Assembly: GCA_009823505.1 (NCBI GenBank)
Contig: VZQC01008059.1
Coordinates: forward strand, 2,584,815 to 2,648,814
Origin: Rhizomys pruinosus
Lineage: Eukaryota > Chordata > Mammalia > Rodentia > Spalacidae
Length of the DNA stretch: 64,000 bases
Direction: 5' to 3'
The first letter of the stretch is position 1. Each line of letters opens with the position of its first letter. The position numbers were made by a program, and so were the translations under genes. The notes under the pieces are model-generated. The model worked only from the letters and a program-made list of their open reading frames with translations. It was not told the origin of the DNA and searched no databases. Below are positions 50,931 through 63,905 of this stretch, piece after piece.

Positions 50931-51288
50931 AGAGAGACTGAGACAGAGAGTGAAAAAGAGAGGAGAGTGAGAGGGAAACTAACTCTACCTGAAGACTATA
51001 AACTAGCTAATCCAGAAATCCTGAGGGAAAGTGAAGGTTCAAGGTAAGTAGGTAATCATTTCACTTTTCTACACGGGTTGCCAAGAAATACCAAACCACC
51101 ATATAGTTGATGCTTCTTCAGGTCCATCAAAATTAAGTGGCTAAGTACGTAAGCTGATAATCCAGGTAAGTTAGACATATATATTTGGAAAGGGAAAATA
51201 GAGCCCTAAGGTTACTCACAAAGATGACCCTGATATGTAAGACAGAAATATGGATATGGTAACCTATAAAGTGACCCATGATCCCCAA

Positions 51289-51375
51289 TGGAGGGAGGGA
51301 GAGAGGGAGAGAGGGAGGGAGGGAGGGAGGGAGGGAGGAAGGAAGGGAGGGAGGAAGGAAGGGAGGGAGGAGAGA
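51289..51375. repeat. (GGGA)n microsatellite
   Basis: Purine-only tract on the plus strand with few interruptions. Confidence 0.95.
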
Positions 51376-52039
51376 TGGAGGAATGATCCCTAAAGCCATC
51401 AAATACCAACATTACAGTTTTAAAGCAAGAACCTTTGATCAAATAAGCAAAAGGAGAAACAGCAGGTAGGAAGGTAAGTGTACTATTTGGTTTAAAGCAT
51501 AAACCAAGCAACAAATGGACTCAAAAGGAACTGTACCAGGTCTATACTTCCATTTCTCCTTTTCAAAGGAAACTATGTAAACAGGGAAAATTTTTACTTC
51601 ACTTCACAGACACATATAAACTTATTCTAACTAACTGCACTAATATGGTTCTCCAAGACAAGAGTCATGTAAAACCTATTATGAAAATTACTCTCAAAGA
51701 GCTTCTACAATGGAAGAAGGAAGAAAGACAAAAGCCCAGGACAGTGCTGCCTCAGCTTAGGAGGAATACACAAAAAAATACTAACAGCTGTTGTCTACAG
51801 GGCCTGAAAGAAAAATGTCCTTTCTTTACACTGTGCAATGTTAAAGATACAAGGTACAAAATCCTGTATTGGTATCTTGTTCCCCTCAGGACACACCAGC
51901 CTACACAGGTCTCTTCCATACCACCCCACCTCTCCTGATCACTGGCAACAACCAGCCTCATGGTCTCTGCCCTTTCTGTTCCTCCCATCTACATGACTTC
52001 ATCACTTGTTCACTCCCTGATCATGCTTTAAAAATATAA

Positions 52040-52665
52040 AAAAACCCAGCACTTGCAAGGTGGAGGCAGGAGGATCATCTGTCATGGCAGCAAGCACTCT
52101 TAACCACTGAGCCATCTCACCAGCCTTTTTTTTTTTTTTTTTTTTNTTCATTGACTCTGAATTATTCTTTAGGATTCCATTTCTTTGATTTCTGCAGAAA
52201 TATTTATTGTTTCTTTCTATTTACTGCTTTGGAGTTTGGCTTATTGTTTTTCTAACAAATTAAGATGCATCATTAACTCCCAAGTTTCAACCTTGAATTT
52301 TAATGTCAGCCTCACACCACAAAAGCTTTCTTTAAAAATGGTTGCCACTGTATTTTTTTTTTTTTTTTGGTCTTTCTGGGACAGGGTCTCCTTTAGTCCC
52401 AGCTGGTCTGGAGCTCTGTAGACCAGGCTGACCTTGAACTCATTAATCAGCCTGCCTCGGATTAAAGGCATGCTGCCACTACGCCCAGCACTAAAGACTG
52501 TTCTTAGCTGCCATGTGGGTGCTGGGAATCGAACCTGGGTCCTCTGCAAGAGCAATCATTGCTCCTAACAGCTGAGCCATCTCTCCAGCCCAGCCCTATT
52601 TGTTTGTTTGTTTATTTATCTATTTATTTTGGTCTTTTCGAGACAGGGTCTCCCTGTGCTTCTGG
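52040..52665 (-). mobile_element. SINE fragments around a gap, B1 (-) and B2 5' part (-)
   Basis: One N at 52146 inside a T run. Shortened B1 at 52355-52490, B2 head at 52494-52592, and another B1 start at 52630-52660. Confidence 0.75.
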
Positions 52666-52669
52666 TTCA

Positions 52670-53880
52670 CTTTGGTATCTTCCTCAGGCTGATGATTTTT
52701 CTGAGCACTGCTTTGCCATGTTAACATTCCATAGGGGAAAAGTTTCTGATTTTTATTTTTAAATTGTTAGCTATGCTGATGCTAAAGATCCAAGTGCTAA
52801 TCTCTTCTAGTAATTCAGATTAGTTTTACCTTTGGTTTTTCAGATCTCATCTACATTTCCTAATTAGTTACTCATTTGGGTTCACCTAACAGTAGAGCAA
52901 AAGAAATTTACATTCCCCCAAATAAATGACCAGTTTTGCATGTGCTGCCCATGTTATTCTGTATTGGAATGAAGTAAAGTAGCACGTTTCTTACTGTGGA
53001 AAAAAGGTTTTTGTTTGAGGGAGTTTATATTTTAGGAGACCAAAACTTATTCTGATGGTTGAGGACATAAGACATTGTTATAGAAACTAGGTCAACTTTT
53101 CAGTACCTTCTTATCAAAGCACCTGCAGTTCCCATCTCATTGCAATCTCACTGAAATAAAGTAGCTGGTGTATATTCAGTACACTTTTAAAATAGAGGAG
53201 GCTGTTTTAAAAGGGAAATTGGTGCTGATCTGATTTCTTTCCTGCTTCTTTGTTGGAATGGGGGAAATCCTATAACCTTTCTGCTGTTCTCTCCATTGCT
53301 GGCTTTATAAACAGGGAGACCCTGTCTCAAAAATACCAAAAAAAAAAAGAACTAAAAGTAAACAACAGGGAAAATCTTGAGAACTGGCAGAGAAAGGGGG
53401 CTACACATCCTAGAACTTGGGCAAGGGACGGACAGTAGGAGACTAAAGAGCACCAAATTAGTTTAGGTTCTGTTCACAACACTAGTTTGTCTCATGGGTT
53501 ATTTAGTATGAAGAAAAGGGAGAAGAACTATATACCAAGGAAACTACATACCAGGGAAAATTACATACCAAGGAAACTACATACCAAGGCCCTGTCTCAG
53601 AAAGAAAGGCAGCAGGACAGGAGGAGGAGGGAGCAGAGAGAAAGAGAAAAAAGAAGGAAAATCCAGGCTGGAGAAAACTAACAAGTTTCCAGACAAGGCT
53701 GCATCTAAGACTTACGTCTCTCCCCCAGACACAGCCTGGCTTTTCCACATATAAGAACAGACTCTTTTCTTAGAAGCACACTTTTCACAGAAGGATTCAT
53801 GAACTCAAAATTTCTACATGTCAGTTTTGCAAATGTCCATAAATAAGGGTTGCAAATATAGTGTTTCCTGGACAAGAAAA
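52670..53880. other. Mostly unique sequence
   Basis: A B1 tail remnant (agggagaccctgtctcaaaaa) sits at 53312-53350. A short quasi-repeat of aaactacataccaaggg type (3-4 copies) occurs at 53530-53590. Confidence 0.5.
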
Positions 53881-53885
53881 GGCTC

Positions 53886-54380
53886 ATTTTTTTTTTTTCT
53901 TTTGGTCTTTTCGAGACAGGGTCTCCCTGCAGCCCCAGCTGTCCTGGAACTCACTCTGTAGACCAGGCTGGCCTTGAACTCACAAAGATTCGCCTGCCTC
54001 TGCCTCCCCAGTGCTAGGATTAAAGGCGTGTGCCACCACGTCCAGCATTTCAATAAAAAGGAGAGCAGCTGGGCCTGGTGGTGCACGCCTTTAGTCCCAG
54101 CACTTTGGAGGCCAAGGCAGGTGGATCTCTGTGAGTTCAAGGCCAGCCTGGTCTACATAGCAAGTTGCAAGCCAGCTGGAGCTACAGGGAGACCCTGTCT
54201 CAAAAAAGACTCTGGCTCAAAATCAGGCATGGTGGGTACGATGGTACCCATCTGTATTCTAGGCACTCTGGAAGCAGAGATAGGAGGATCTTGACAAGTT
54301 CAAGGGCATCCTGGGAGATAGATGTGTAATGTGTGCAAGCACACACGCGCGCGCGCGCGCACACACACACACACACATAC
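53886..54380. mobile_element. B1 (-), B1 (+), B4-like copy and CG/CA microsatellite
   Basis: B1 reverse at 53886-54045 and forward at 54068-54208; diverged copy at 54220-54330; (GC)n(AC)n at 54344-54377. Confidence 0.85.
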
Positions 54381-54789
54381 ATATATCAAGTTCCAGTCCA
54401 ATCATGGCTACATAGTGATCCTGACTCAAAACAAAAATTCTGGTTCAAAGTCAACAGTAATAAAACAAGTGAAACCTTTACAACCCACTCTATGAAAATT
54501 AATTTACCCTCTGGATACCAGATTTCTTTTTCTAGTAGACTCAAAATGATGAGAGTAACTTATAGTGGTTTTTTTTTTCCTCAAATCTTTAAAGAAGCTA
54601 CTGAAAAATACCCAGGCATTGCTGCCTTTTTGTCTTCTCCCATTAACATCTTCCATCTTCCTATCACCACTGTTTTAGACAACCCCACCCACACGACTAC
54701 CCAAAATTGTCACCTACTGCTAAAAAAAAAATTTTTTTTTTAAAGAAATTGGCAAACGGCAGGCCAGGGATGCTGGCACAGGCCTGAAA

Positions 54790-54968
54790 TCCTATCACTT
54801 TGCAGGGCGTGGTGGTGCACGCCTTTAATCCTAGCACTTGGGTGGCAGCGGCAGGCGGATCTTTGTGAGTTCAAGGCCAGCCTGGTCTACAGAGTGAGTT
54901 CCAGGACAGCTGGGGCTACAGGGAGACCCTGTCTCGAAAAGACCCAAAAGAAAAAAAAAAAAAAAAAT
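54790..54968 (+). mobile_element. B1 SINE (+)
   Basis: gcagggcgtggtggtgcacg head and an A-rich tail to 54967. Confidence 0.9.
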
Positions 54969-55359
54969 ACATTTAGTCCAACTGATAAATGAAGTCAAAT
55001 TAAGTTGAGTTAATTCATTGTTCCAGAGAAAATAAACACAAGGTATTGCTGTGTACTGTTCTATGAATTTTATTATCAAATCACTTGCAATGATAATCTA
55101 TAAAATGGGTAAGAGTTAAATTTTTATGTTGTTTTTGCATTACTAGAGATGACATCTAGGAAGTCTAGAGCATGCTTGACAAGTACTCTACCACTGAACT
55201 ATATCCCTATTAAGATGGTTAATGTCACTGTGCCCATTTTAGAGAAAAAGAGACAAGACAGAAAGTGACTAAACAATTTTCTCTAGGATAGTTCACAGCA
55301 AGACTTGAACTGCAATGGTCTAGCTCCAGTACCAATGCTCTTTTTAAAACAGGGATCTA

Positions 55360-55596
55360 TGGGCTGGAGAGATGGCCTAGCGGTTAAGAGCACCAACTGC
55401 TCTTGCAGAGGACCCGGGTTCAATCCCCAGCACCCACATGGCGGCTAAGAACCATCTGTAACTCCAATTCCAGGAGAACTCCAGTTCCAGGGGAATACGA
55501 CACCCTCTTCTGACCTCTGCGGCATTGCATGACACGGGTGCACAAACCTACATGCAGACAGTACACTCATACACATACAAAAATAAATTAAAAAAA
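55360..55596 (+). mobile_element. B2 SINE (+), long subtype, with 14-bp target-site duplication
   Basis: AAAACAGGGATCTA borders it at 55346-55359 and 55597-55610. The empty site (TTTT|AAAACAGGG) is a classic L1 endonuclease target. Confidence 0.95.
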
Positions 55597-55867
55597 AAAA
55601 CAGGGATCTAGCTTATGCCACAGCTTTCTTTTTGCAAGTATCACCATTCTGTGCTGCCTTGCCTTAATTACTTTTACTGACTCTGGGGAACTCTCATTTG
55701 GAAACTACCTTTTGGGTTCAGCAAGGTGATCAAAAATATGTTATAGTTAAAACATTTGTTATAGCAAAATATTGGCACCTAGTGTCTAGGTGAATGAAGG
55801 CTAAGCAGCAGTTCCTATGATATTCTTGAAGAATTATTGTGGGTTTGAAATAAAAAATTTAAACACT

Positions 55868-56390
55868 GGGGTAAGAGAGATGGCTAAGCGGTTAAGAATA
55901 CTGGCTGCTCTTGCAGAGGATCTGGGTTCAAATCCTGGCACCCACATGGCAGCTAACAACTATCAGTACTCCAGTTCCAGGGGATTGGGCGTCTTCTTCT
56001 GACCTCCGCAGGCATTGTGTGACACATTACATGCAGGCAATACATTCGTCCACAAAAAATTAAACATACGACGGGCGTGGTGGCGCACGCCTTTAATCCT
56101 AGCACTCGGGAGGCAGAGGCAGGTGGATCTTTGTGAGTTCAAGGCCAGCCTGGTCTACAGAGTGAGTTCCAGGACAGCTGGGGCTACAGGGAGACCCTGT
56201 CTCAAAAAGACAATATATATTGTTTTATGTATATAGAGTATATTTCTTGCATGTATGTAAATGTATCCCTGTGTCGTAAAATGCCCCTCAGAGGTCAGAG
56301 AAGGGTGCTGGAGACCTTGAACTCTTGATTCTTCTGCCTTAGCCTCCTCAATGCTAGGAATACAGGCACATGCCATCATACCCAACACTT
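55868..56390. mobile_element. B2 (+), B1 (+), B3-like (-)
   Basis: Diverged B2 at 55868-56065, young B1 at 56068-56212, reverse copy at about 56220-56385. Confidence 0.8.
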
Positions 56391-56435
56391 GTATTCATGG
56401 GCAAAAATACTCCTGATCCCAATCAATGGGTTCTT

Positions 56436-56504
56436 GGAAGGAAGGAAGGAAGGAAGGAAGGAAGGAAGGAAGGAAGGAAGGAAGGAAGGAAGGAAGGAAG
56501 GAAG
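56436..56504. repeat. (GGAA)n microsatellite, about 17 units
   Basis: Nearly pure ggaa repeats. GGAA arrays can bind ETS factors; no such role is shown here. Confidence 0.95.
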
Positions 56505-56734
56505 GGAATTTGGAGTTCAAATAGAGTCAGAGAAATATGTAGGAACCACGGCTCCCGAGTCTAGAGCTTTCCTCTACATCCATCAAATCACAGTGCATTG
56601 GAAAAGTTCCGGACACAACCCGCTGGGCTCCTTCCCTGACACTGTCCACCACGAAAGCCCTCAGACAGGCAAGCAGGCAGACTGGATCTACTCTGAGCTA
56701 GCCATATGCACCAGGCCTCACACTTCTCCTTATG

Positions 56735-58310
56735 TGCCAAGCATGGTGGCTTACACCTGTATTAGCAGCAGTGGGGAGGGTGGGTCAGGGGATTCTGACA
56801 AGTCTGAGGCTGGCCTGGGCTACAAAATGAGACCTATTTCAAAAACCAAACCAGAGGCTGGAGAGATAGCTCTGCTGTTAAGAGCACTGGGTGCTCTTGC
56901 AAAGGACCTGGGTTTGGTTCCCAGGAACTATATATAACACAGGTAATAACCATTCTTAACTCAAGTTCCAGAGAATTTGATGCCCTCATCTGGCCTCTGT
57001 GGGCACTGCATGTGATGTACTTACATACATGAATGCATATGCTCATACAGATTAAAAAAAAAAACCAACCACCACCACCTTAAAAAACAAAACCAGGGGC
57101 TGGAGAGATGGCTCAGCCATTAAGAGCACTGGCTGCTTTTGCAGAGGATCAGGGTTCAATTCCTAGCACCCACATGGTGGCTAACAATGTTCTGTAACTC
57201 CAGTTCCAGGGAAATCCAATGCCCTCTTCTGACCTCCATGGGCATTGCACAACAGGGGTGCACTAACACACATGCAGGCAATACACTCAACATAAAAATA
57301 ATAAATTACGGGGCTGGAGAGATGACCTAGCGGTTAAGAGCCCCGACTGCTCTTACAGAGGACCCGGGTTCGATCCCCAGCACCCACATGGCGGATGAGA
57401 ACCATCTGAAACTCCAATTCCAGGAGAACTCTAGTTCCAGGGGAATCCGACACCCTCTTCTGACCTCCGCGGCATTGCACGACACGGGTGCACAAACCTG
57501 CATGCAGACAGTACATTGATACACACACAGAAATAAATAAAAATAAAAATTTTTAAAAATTAAAAAAAAAAAAAAGTACTGGATACTCTTCAGAGATTAC
57601 TGGAACTCACTCTGTGTAGACCAGGCTGGCCTTGAACTCACAAAGATCCGCCTGCCTCTGCCTCCAGAGTGCTAGGATTAAAGGCAGGCGCCACCACACC
57701 CAGCACAACCATCTTTTTACTTCCAATTCCAAAAGATCTGACCAACGACCTCCATGGGAACTACACAACATGGTGCACATAGATACATGCAGGCAAAACA
57801 CTCATACACATAAAATAAATGATACAAAAGACTAAGAGTGTGGGGCTGAAGAGATGGCCTAGCAGTTAAGAGCGCCGACCGCTCTTACAGAGGACCGGGG
57901 TTCGATCCCCAGCACCCACATGGCGGCCGAGAACCATCTGAAACTCCAATTCCAGGAGAACTCCAGTACCAGGGGAATCTGACACCCTCTTCTGACCTCT
58001 GCGGCATTGCACGACACGGGTGCACAGACTTGCATGCAGACAGTACATTCATACACATACAGAAATAAATTTTAAAAAAATTAAAAAATAAAATAAAATA
58101 AAAAAATTTAAAAAGACTAAGAGTGTAGCTCAGTGTGCTTGCCTAGCACACAGGAACTCTAGGTACATTGTCTAGCACCGCACGAAGGTGCCACGCCTGT
58201 AATCTCAGCACTAGACTTGGGAGGTGGAAGCAAGAGGATCGAGAATTCAAGGTCATCCTCAGCTACACAGCCTGGGCTACATGAGCTCCTGTCTCAAAAA
58301 CAGTAATTAT
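56735..58310 (+). mobile_element. Dense SINE cluster: B1-like, three B2, B1 fragment (-), B2, ID-like, B1-like
   Basis: B2 copies at 56855-57060, 57097-57308, 57310-57575 (long subtype) and 57843-58100 (long subtype). A reverse B1 piece lies at 57600-57708, an ID-like at 58110-58185 and a diverged B1 at 58190-58305. Confidence 0.8.
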
Positions 58311-58499
58311 ACAACTGACTATAAAATCAGGCATGCCCTCATTTCCCTGTCTTTATTACTACTAAGAAGAACTGTTCTTGGACTATCACTGCTCTGCTGG
58401 AAACCTTAGAGGCAACTATATCTTCCAGGTCAAGGAGCAATCCCTATTTCAGTTTCATATAACATTTTTTCTGAGAGAACATGAAGAAATCTTTGTCTT

Positions 58500-58950
58500 T
58501 TTTTGGGGGGGGGGGGAACAGGGTCTCCATGTGGCCCCAGCTGGCCTGGAACTCACTATGTAAACCAGGCTGGCCTTGAACTCATATCCGCCTGCTTCTG
58601 CCTTCTGAGTGCTGGGATTTAAGGTGTGTGCCACCACACCAGGCTTATTCATTTCTTTATGAAAGTTTCCTGTTATTAAAATTCTGAATTACATATGAAA
58701 ACTGATTTCATTTTTTTTCAGTTCTTAATAAATGTTCTAATATACTTCAAATGTCCTAAAGTTTCATGGCTAAAACAGATTAAATGACAAAAATAAAAAA
58801 ACGCTACCAGGCAGAGTGGCACATGCCTTTAATCCCAGCACTCTGGAGACAGAGGCAGAAGAATCTCTGTGAGATGGAGGCCAGCCTGGTCTATAAATTG
58901 AGTTCCACTCAGCTGGGGCTACAAGAAGACCCTGTCTCAAGACACCAAAA
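58500..58950. mobile_element. B1 (-) and B1 (+)
   Basis: Reverse copy 58515-58645 after a G run; forward copy 58805-58950. Confidence 0.85.
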
Positions 58951-59104
58951 TAATACCAATAACAATAGTAATAAATGCCAAGTGTAATAGTTCATACCTC
59001 TAATCTAGTACTAGGGACCTTGAGGCAGGACTGCTGAGAGTTTAAGGCTATCCTGGGCTACATAGTTCTAGGCCAGCCTAAACTACAATGTGAGTCCCTG
59101 GCAG

Positions 59105-59365
59105 AGAGACAGGGGAAGGGGAGGGGAGGGGACAGAGGAGGAGAGGAGGGTAGGGGAAGGGAGGGAAGAGGAAGGAGGAGGGGAGGAGAGGAGGGGAGGG
59201 AGGGGAGGGGAAGAGGGGAAGGGAGGGGAGGAAAGGAGGAGAGGAGGAGAGGAGAGGAGGAGAGGAGGAGAGGAGAGGAGAGGAAGGGAGGAGGGGGAGG
59301 AGAGGAGGGGAAGGGGGAGGGGGAGAGGGAGAGGAGGGGGAGTGGAGGGGAGGGGGGGAGAAAGG
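59105..59365. repeat. 260-bp purine tract, (GGGGA)n/(GGAGA)n
   Basis: Almost purely G and A on the plus strand, polypyrimidine on the transcript strand. Long frames here are low-complexity artefacts. Confidence 0.95.
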
Positions 59366-59369
59366 AAAA

Positions 59370-59875
59370 AAGCTGGAGAAATAGCTCAATTGGCAAAGTG
59401 CTTGCCACACAAGCATGAGGGCTTGAGTTGGATCCCAGGCACCCATATGAAAAACTAAAGCCTTGATCCTGAGCATTGATGTGAAGAGCTGAAGCCTAGT
59501 GGTGGCAGGCACATGCTCCTAATCCCAGAACTGCAGAGGTAGAGACAGGAAGATAGATGGGGCTTGCTGGCTAGCCAGACCCTAATCACCAAGCCCTGAG
59601 ACCGTGTCTCAAAATACAAGATGAAGGGCCACCAAGATGGCTCAGCCAGCAAAGGAGCTGCTGCCAAGCCAGACCTAAACTAGAGTCAATCCTGGGGCCT
59701 GTGATGAAGCCAAGGACTGACTCACAATTTGTTCTCTGATCTGTGCCATGGCATGTGTCCATTTGGGTGCATATGACCTCACATGAATGCACAGACACAC
59801 ACACGCACGCACGCACGCACACGCACACACACATACTCTTGCACATAAAAACACATGTTTTTTTATTAAAAAAAA
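59370..59875 (+). mobile_element. Diverged tRNA-type SINEs and B1-like copy, with CA/CGCA tract
   Basis: gctggagaaatagctcaattggc at 59371, a B1-like part at 59500-59615, an agatggctcagcc head at 59634, and (CGCA)n at 59800-59825. Confidence 0.65.
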
Positions 59876-60284
59876 AAAAGGCCAGTGGCGCACGCCTTTA
59901 ACTGAATGCTATTAACCTGTGCTGCTTTGCTTCCTGTCTCAACTTTCAAGCCTTCTGGAGCCCCCAGTAATTCTCATCAAGCACCTGGATTACACAAGGC
60001 TTGTTGGGTACCTCATATGTACAGATACTGAGATAGGCACTAAAAAGACACAGATAAAACACTACCTTCACACAAGCTGCTCACAGTCTAGAGTGAAAGA
60101 CAAAATAGTTTTAATAGCGCATGACAAATCCATTTATTTGAACTACCTTCTACAAGCCTCTCACTACAACGTGGTAGCATTCCAACCCAAACAGCTGAAA
60201 ATTCTCTGGAAGAAATTTCACTGGTAAGCATAAGAAGTTTGAGGAAATGCCTAGAAGTTAAAAATGAAGAAAGCAAGTAGGCCT

Positions 60285-60362
60285 GGTAATGTAGCTCAGT
60301 AGCAGAGCACCTGTCTAGCATGTGTAAGGCCCTGAGCTCAATCTCCAGCAAATGGAAGAAAA
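60285..60362 (+). mobile_element. ID element (+)
   Basis: ggtaatgtagctcagtagcagagcacctg and an A-rich end. Confidence 0.75.
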
Positions 60363-61085
60363 AAAAAGGAAACTGGGACAGCACTGGCAAGCATATGGTA
60401 AGATCCCTGTTGCTAGGATTAAAATAATATCCATTATAACACATCTAGCACTCACCGACTCTAAGGAAAATGGATCTTTTACATATATTATCCCAACTTT
60501 GGGGAGGGTCCTAAGTGACTACCGACTCTGTCTAAGATGAAGCACTCCTGTCTATAGCAATGTTTTTGGTTTGGGTTTTTTTTGTTTGTTTTGTTTTGCT
60601 TTGTTTTTCATTTTAGTTACCAATGTTATGCCCTTTCTCACTGGGGAATTGCAGTGTATTAGTGGCTAAATCCATGGACTTTGTAGTCAGTCAGACCAGG
60701 GTTAATCATGACCTCCATCATTTACAGGCAGTGAGATTTTCAGCAAATCTCAGCTTCTGAGGCTCAAATTCCTTTTAAAAAAAAATGGTTGTTAGAAATA
60801 AAGTAAATATCCTATGCAAAATGCTTAGTACACGGTATAATAAAATGAGAGGGAGGGAAGGGGCAGAAGGAGCTGACTGAAGAGGGTACAATGGGGAACC
60901 AGCACCAGCTAACAGAAAGCAATAAATTATACACAGCTAATCATTCTGTTATTCCAATTGATAGAGATCTTTGCTTAATTTATTTGCATGTATCCTATCT
61001 CACCCATCCCTAGAGAGCAACTACTTGATAAACCTAAGGCTGGATTGCAATTACGTGAAGCTTTTCTTAAGATCTCCAATGGTGT

Positions 61086-61202
61086 TGGGAGGCAGAGGCA
61101 GGCGGATCTTTGTGAGTTCAAGGCCAGCCTGGTCGACAGAGAGAATTCCAGGACAGCTGGGGCTACAGGGAGACCCTGTCTCGAAAAGACAAAAAAAAAA
61201 AA
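61086..61202 (+). mobile_element. 5'-truncated B1 (+) with 17-bp target-site duplication
   Basis: Starts at tgggaggcagaggc, lacking the promoter-containing head. AAGATCTCCAATGGTGT flanks it at 61069-61085 and 61203-61219. Confidence 0.95.
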
Positions 61203-61219
61203 AAGATCTCCAATGGTGT

Positions 61220-63517
61220 CAATTTTTCAGCATCTGAGAACATGCTCTGGCCCCTCTGACTGTCCTAACAGAAATCCCAAGGTACTAGAACTTGATCCAG
61301 CCAAGAGACCCCACCTGGAACAGACCACCACCTTACTCATATAACAAAGAAACCAACAGAATTACATAGAAAGCAAACAAGGAAAGAAAAATGTGTATAA
61401 CTCATACTCATTTGTCATCATTTTTTACCCAAAGAATCAAAATAAAGAGCACAGCAAAAATAATGATAACAAAATAAAAGATTTGCTTATCTGCACCCTT
61501 TCCTATATAATTCCTGATGGAGCCAGTGGGAGTGCAGTGAAGACACAAATCTTCCATCTTACCACCCCAAAGGCTCTGCCCACCAGGCAAAACAATGCCT
61601 GTTTCCGGAGGAAACAGTCCCGCTCTCACCGACTCTAAGGAAGATGATGCTCACTACAGCCACACAAAGCCCAGTTTCGAAGCTGGACCCAGATTACCAC
61701 CCGCCATCCAGAACCTATTTTCAAGCTGCCTTTGTACTCTTCCTCCTTCGGGCTCTCATCCCTCCCCCTAAAGGTTGAGTGGGAAACCGACACTCGGGCA
61801 GTACAAGACCAACTCTCAGAAGATCCACTAAGAACCCTGCCAGGCTGGAATCGAGGCAAGAACATTTCAAGGAAAAATTGAAACATTGAAAGAATTATAA
61901 CCAACTGTCTGTACTCGTCTCTTTCCTTTCTTTTCAACTATACTTGCTTTAAATTCTGAGGTTCAGGCATCAAAATTTTTCCTGTAACCCTTGCCTAGAT
62001 TATACAGAAAGGAGGAATAAAGTTGTTTCCTCCCGAAGCCACCTCACAGGGACAAAACCATCCTACAAGAAATGCTTTCATTGTGGAAAAGAAATTCAAG
62101 GAAGTGTTCTAGTCTAAAAAGAATAGGGGAAAAGAGTTGGAAATCAGAAGATTATTAAAGATGGTACCAGTTTAAAGCTAATGAGCAGCTTATACATTAA
62201 GTCCCATCTTGTTACAATCACGGCGGTATCTATTCCAATTTTCAGACAGATTCCCATTTTAAAAGGACAAGAAACAGAATATCCTAGTTTCTAGCTACTG
62301 ATGAGTTGGCTACATAATTATCTAGGATCAGTACTTTTGCAAGAATGTAGTTGTAAAAACAAAACCAAACAAATCTTAAGATTAAATTAAGATAGGAAAG
62401 CACAGTCGTGGGACTTTGCTCTAACAGTGTTCCGACTTCATGGCAACTTAACCAAACAAAAAGCACCTCTAAAAAACAACTTTCCAGTTGGCTTAAAAAG
62501 AAAAATTCCCTTTGTGCTTTCTTGAGTGCACTGTGAAGTTTTCTAAGAGTTTTTTCTTAGCCCAACCTTACACAACCCGTAGTCCTTCCAGAGAGCGAGG
62601 AGCTGAAAAGATTTTCAGGTGTGCTGCCTCTGCACTCAGGTGAGACAGAAAGCACAACGGGAATTTCCTTATCCCTTTAAGCACATAAACCAAACCAAAG
62701 GTTATCATATCTGCAGATTTAACATAACACCACCTTCACAAATCTCTGCCACCAAAGGTACTTTTCGGATGAAGAGGTGGGAGGCGATTCACTGAACACA
62801 GATCCACTTGTTTTCTTTTCTGAAGCAAAGCAAGCAGTCTAACTGGAGACTGAGGCTCCCACCCACTGCACCTGGAAAGTGAAAGAGGGACCCACCCAGA
62901 ACAGCGGGCTAAAGCGGTCTGGGCCGCTCCAACTCTCCGAGGAAAATATACAACCACCACTAAGCTCTAAAGCGCCCGGCAACTTTCCACTGCCACAAAT
63001 TCGATGGTAAAAAAAAAAAGGGGGGAAATTTTGAAAGTTTTCAAACATATGAAGAACCATCTGTACAACTAGCTTCCGACCCGGACAAATTCCTTTCCCA
63101 ACCCACACACAACATGCCAAAAACCCAACTTTTGGGTTGAGCTCTGAAAACAGAAATGTTAGTTTAAACCAGAAAAAAAAATTTGATAAAATCAAAGAAC
63201 ATAGAAAAATGTAATTTACACAACGTCTACCCCTCTGGTTCTAATCAGCTCCCTGTATTAGACTTGTAAGTTTGTTTTTAGGTCTTGTACATTTTACCCT
63301 TACTATAATTAAAATGTCAAAATATCCCTAAAGTATTGAAAGTAGAAAGAGAAAGAATTGTTTAAAAGTCATCCGTCAGCATTAAGGGACTCTCTCTCTC
63401 TCTTCCTCTCTCCCCTTCTAAATTCCTTCCAGTTACCATCAAGACAAAAATTCTACTTAGGTTTACCCTCCCCTGCCCATCTCTACACACATTTTCAAGA
63501 ACAGAAAAAGCACCCAC
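61220..63517. other. 2.3-kb SINE-free stretch next to the presumed promoter
   Basis: No exon is identified with confidence. The small frames at 61635-61937 and 62839-63195 have no recognisable domain. Part may be the regulatory flank of the CTNND1 first exon. Confidence 0.5.
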
Positions 63518-63646
63518 CTCAGACGTGGACTGCTAAACCAGTCCTTTAAGACAAACCCAAGGCTTCACCAATGTGCTGAGAAAGACAAATCCAGCAAGGC
63601 ACTTGATTTCCGCCACCTCTTCCTTTCAGGATCTTTCCTGATTGTC

Positions 63647-63721
<75 letters not shown>

Positions 63722-63905
63722 GTCTCTCTCCCTCTTCCCCCCTCTCTTTTCCCCCCTCAGATCCAACACCTAAAATGGAAGTTGCACCCAGCCAAAGGCA
63801 AGGGAGCCTGGGTGGTGACAAACTGATCCGGCAGCCCTACCCCCTCGCTTTCCTAAGTGATGTCAGCCCCTGCGAGCTTCCAATAGGAGCCAGGCATAAA
63901 TCAGG
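63518..63905 (-). other. CTNND1: Candidate first exon of CTNND1 (5' UTR)
   Basis: This is the segment downstream (transcript direction) of the promoter-like block. It contains a long GA microsatellite (the CT tract at 63652-63740 on the plus strand) and ends at a plausible donor, TCTGAG|GTGGGT (63518/63517). It is free of SINEs. The start is only estimated from the TATA-like box. No coding potential is claimed. Confidence 0.35.
63652..63740. repeat. (CT)n microsatellite
   Basis: About 90 bp of ct with two gt interruptions; (GA)n on the transcript strand, inside the candidate 5' UTR exon. Confidence 0.95.

Noticed and set aside
53709..53714. Possible GTAAGT donor on the minus strand
   Set aside because: Preceded by AC instead of AG, and no acceptor or exon-like sequence lies upstream.
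59078..59512. Pro/Ser-rich frames of 116-144 codons
   Set aside because: Translation of the GA-rich tract, with no domain or conserved composition.
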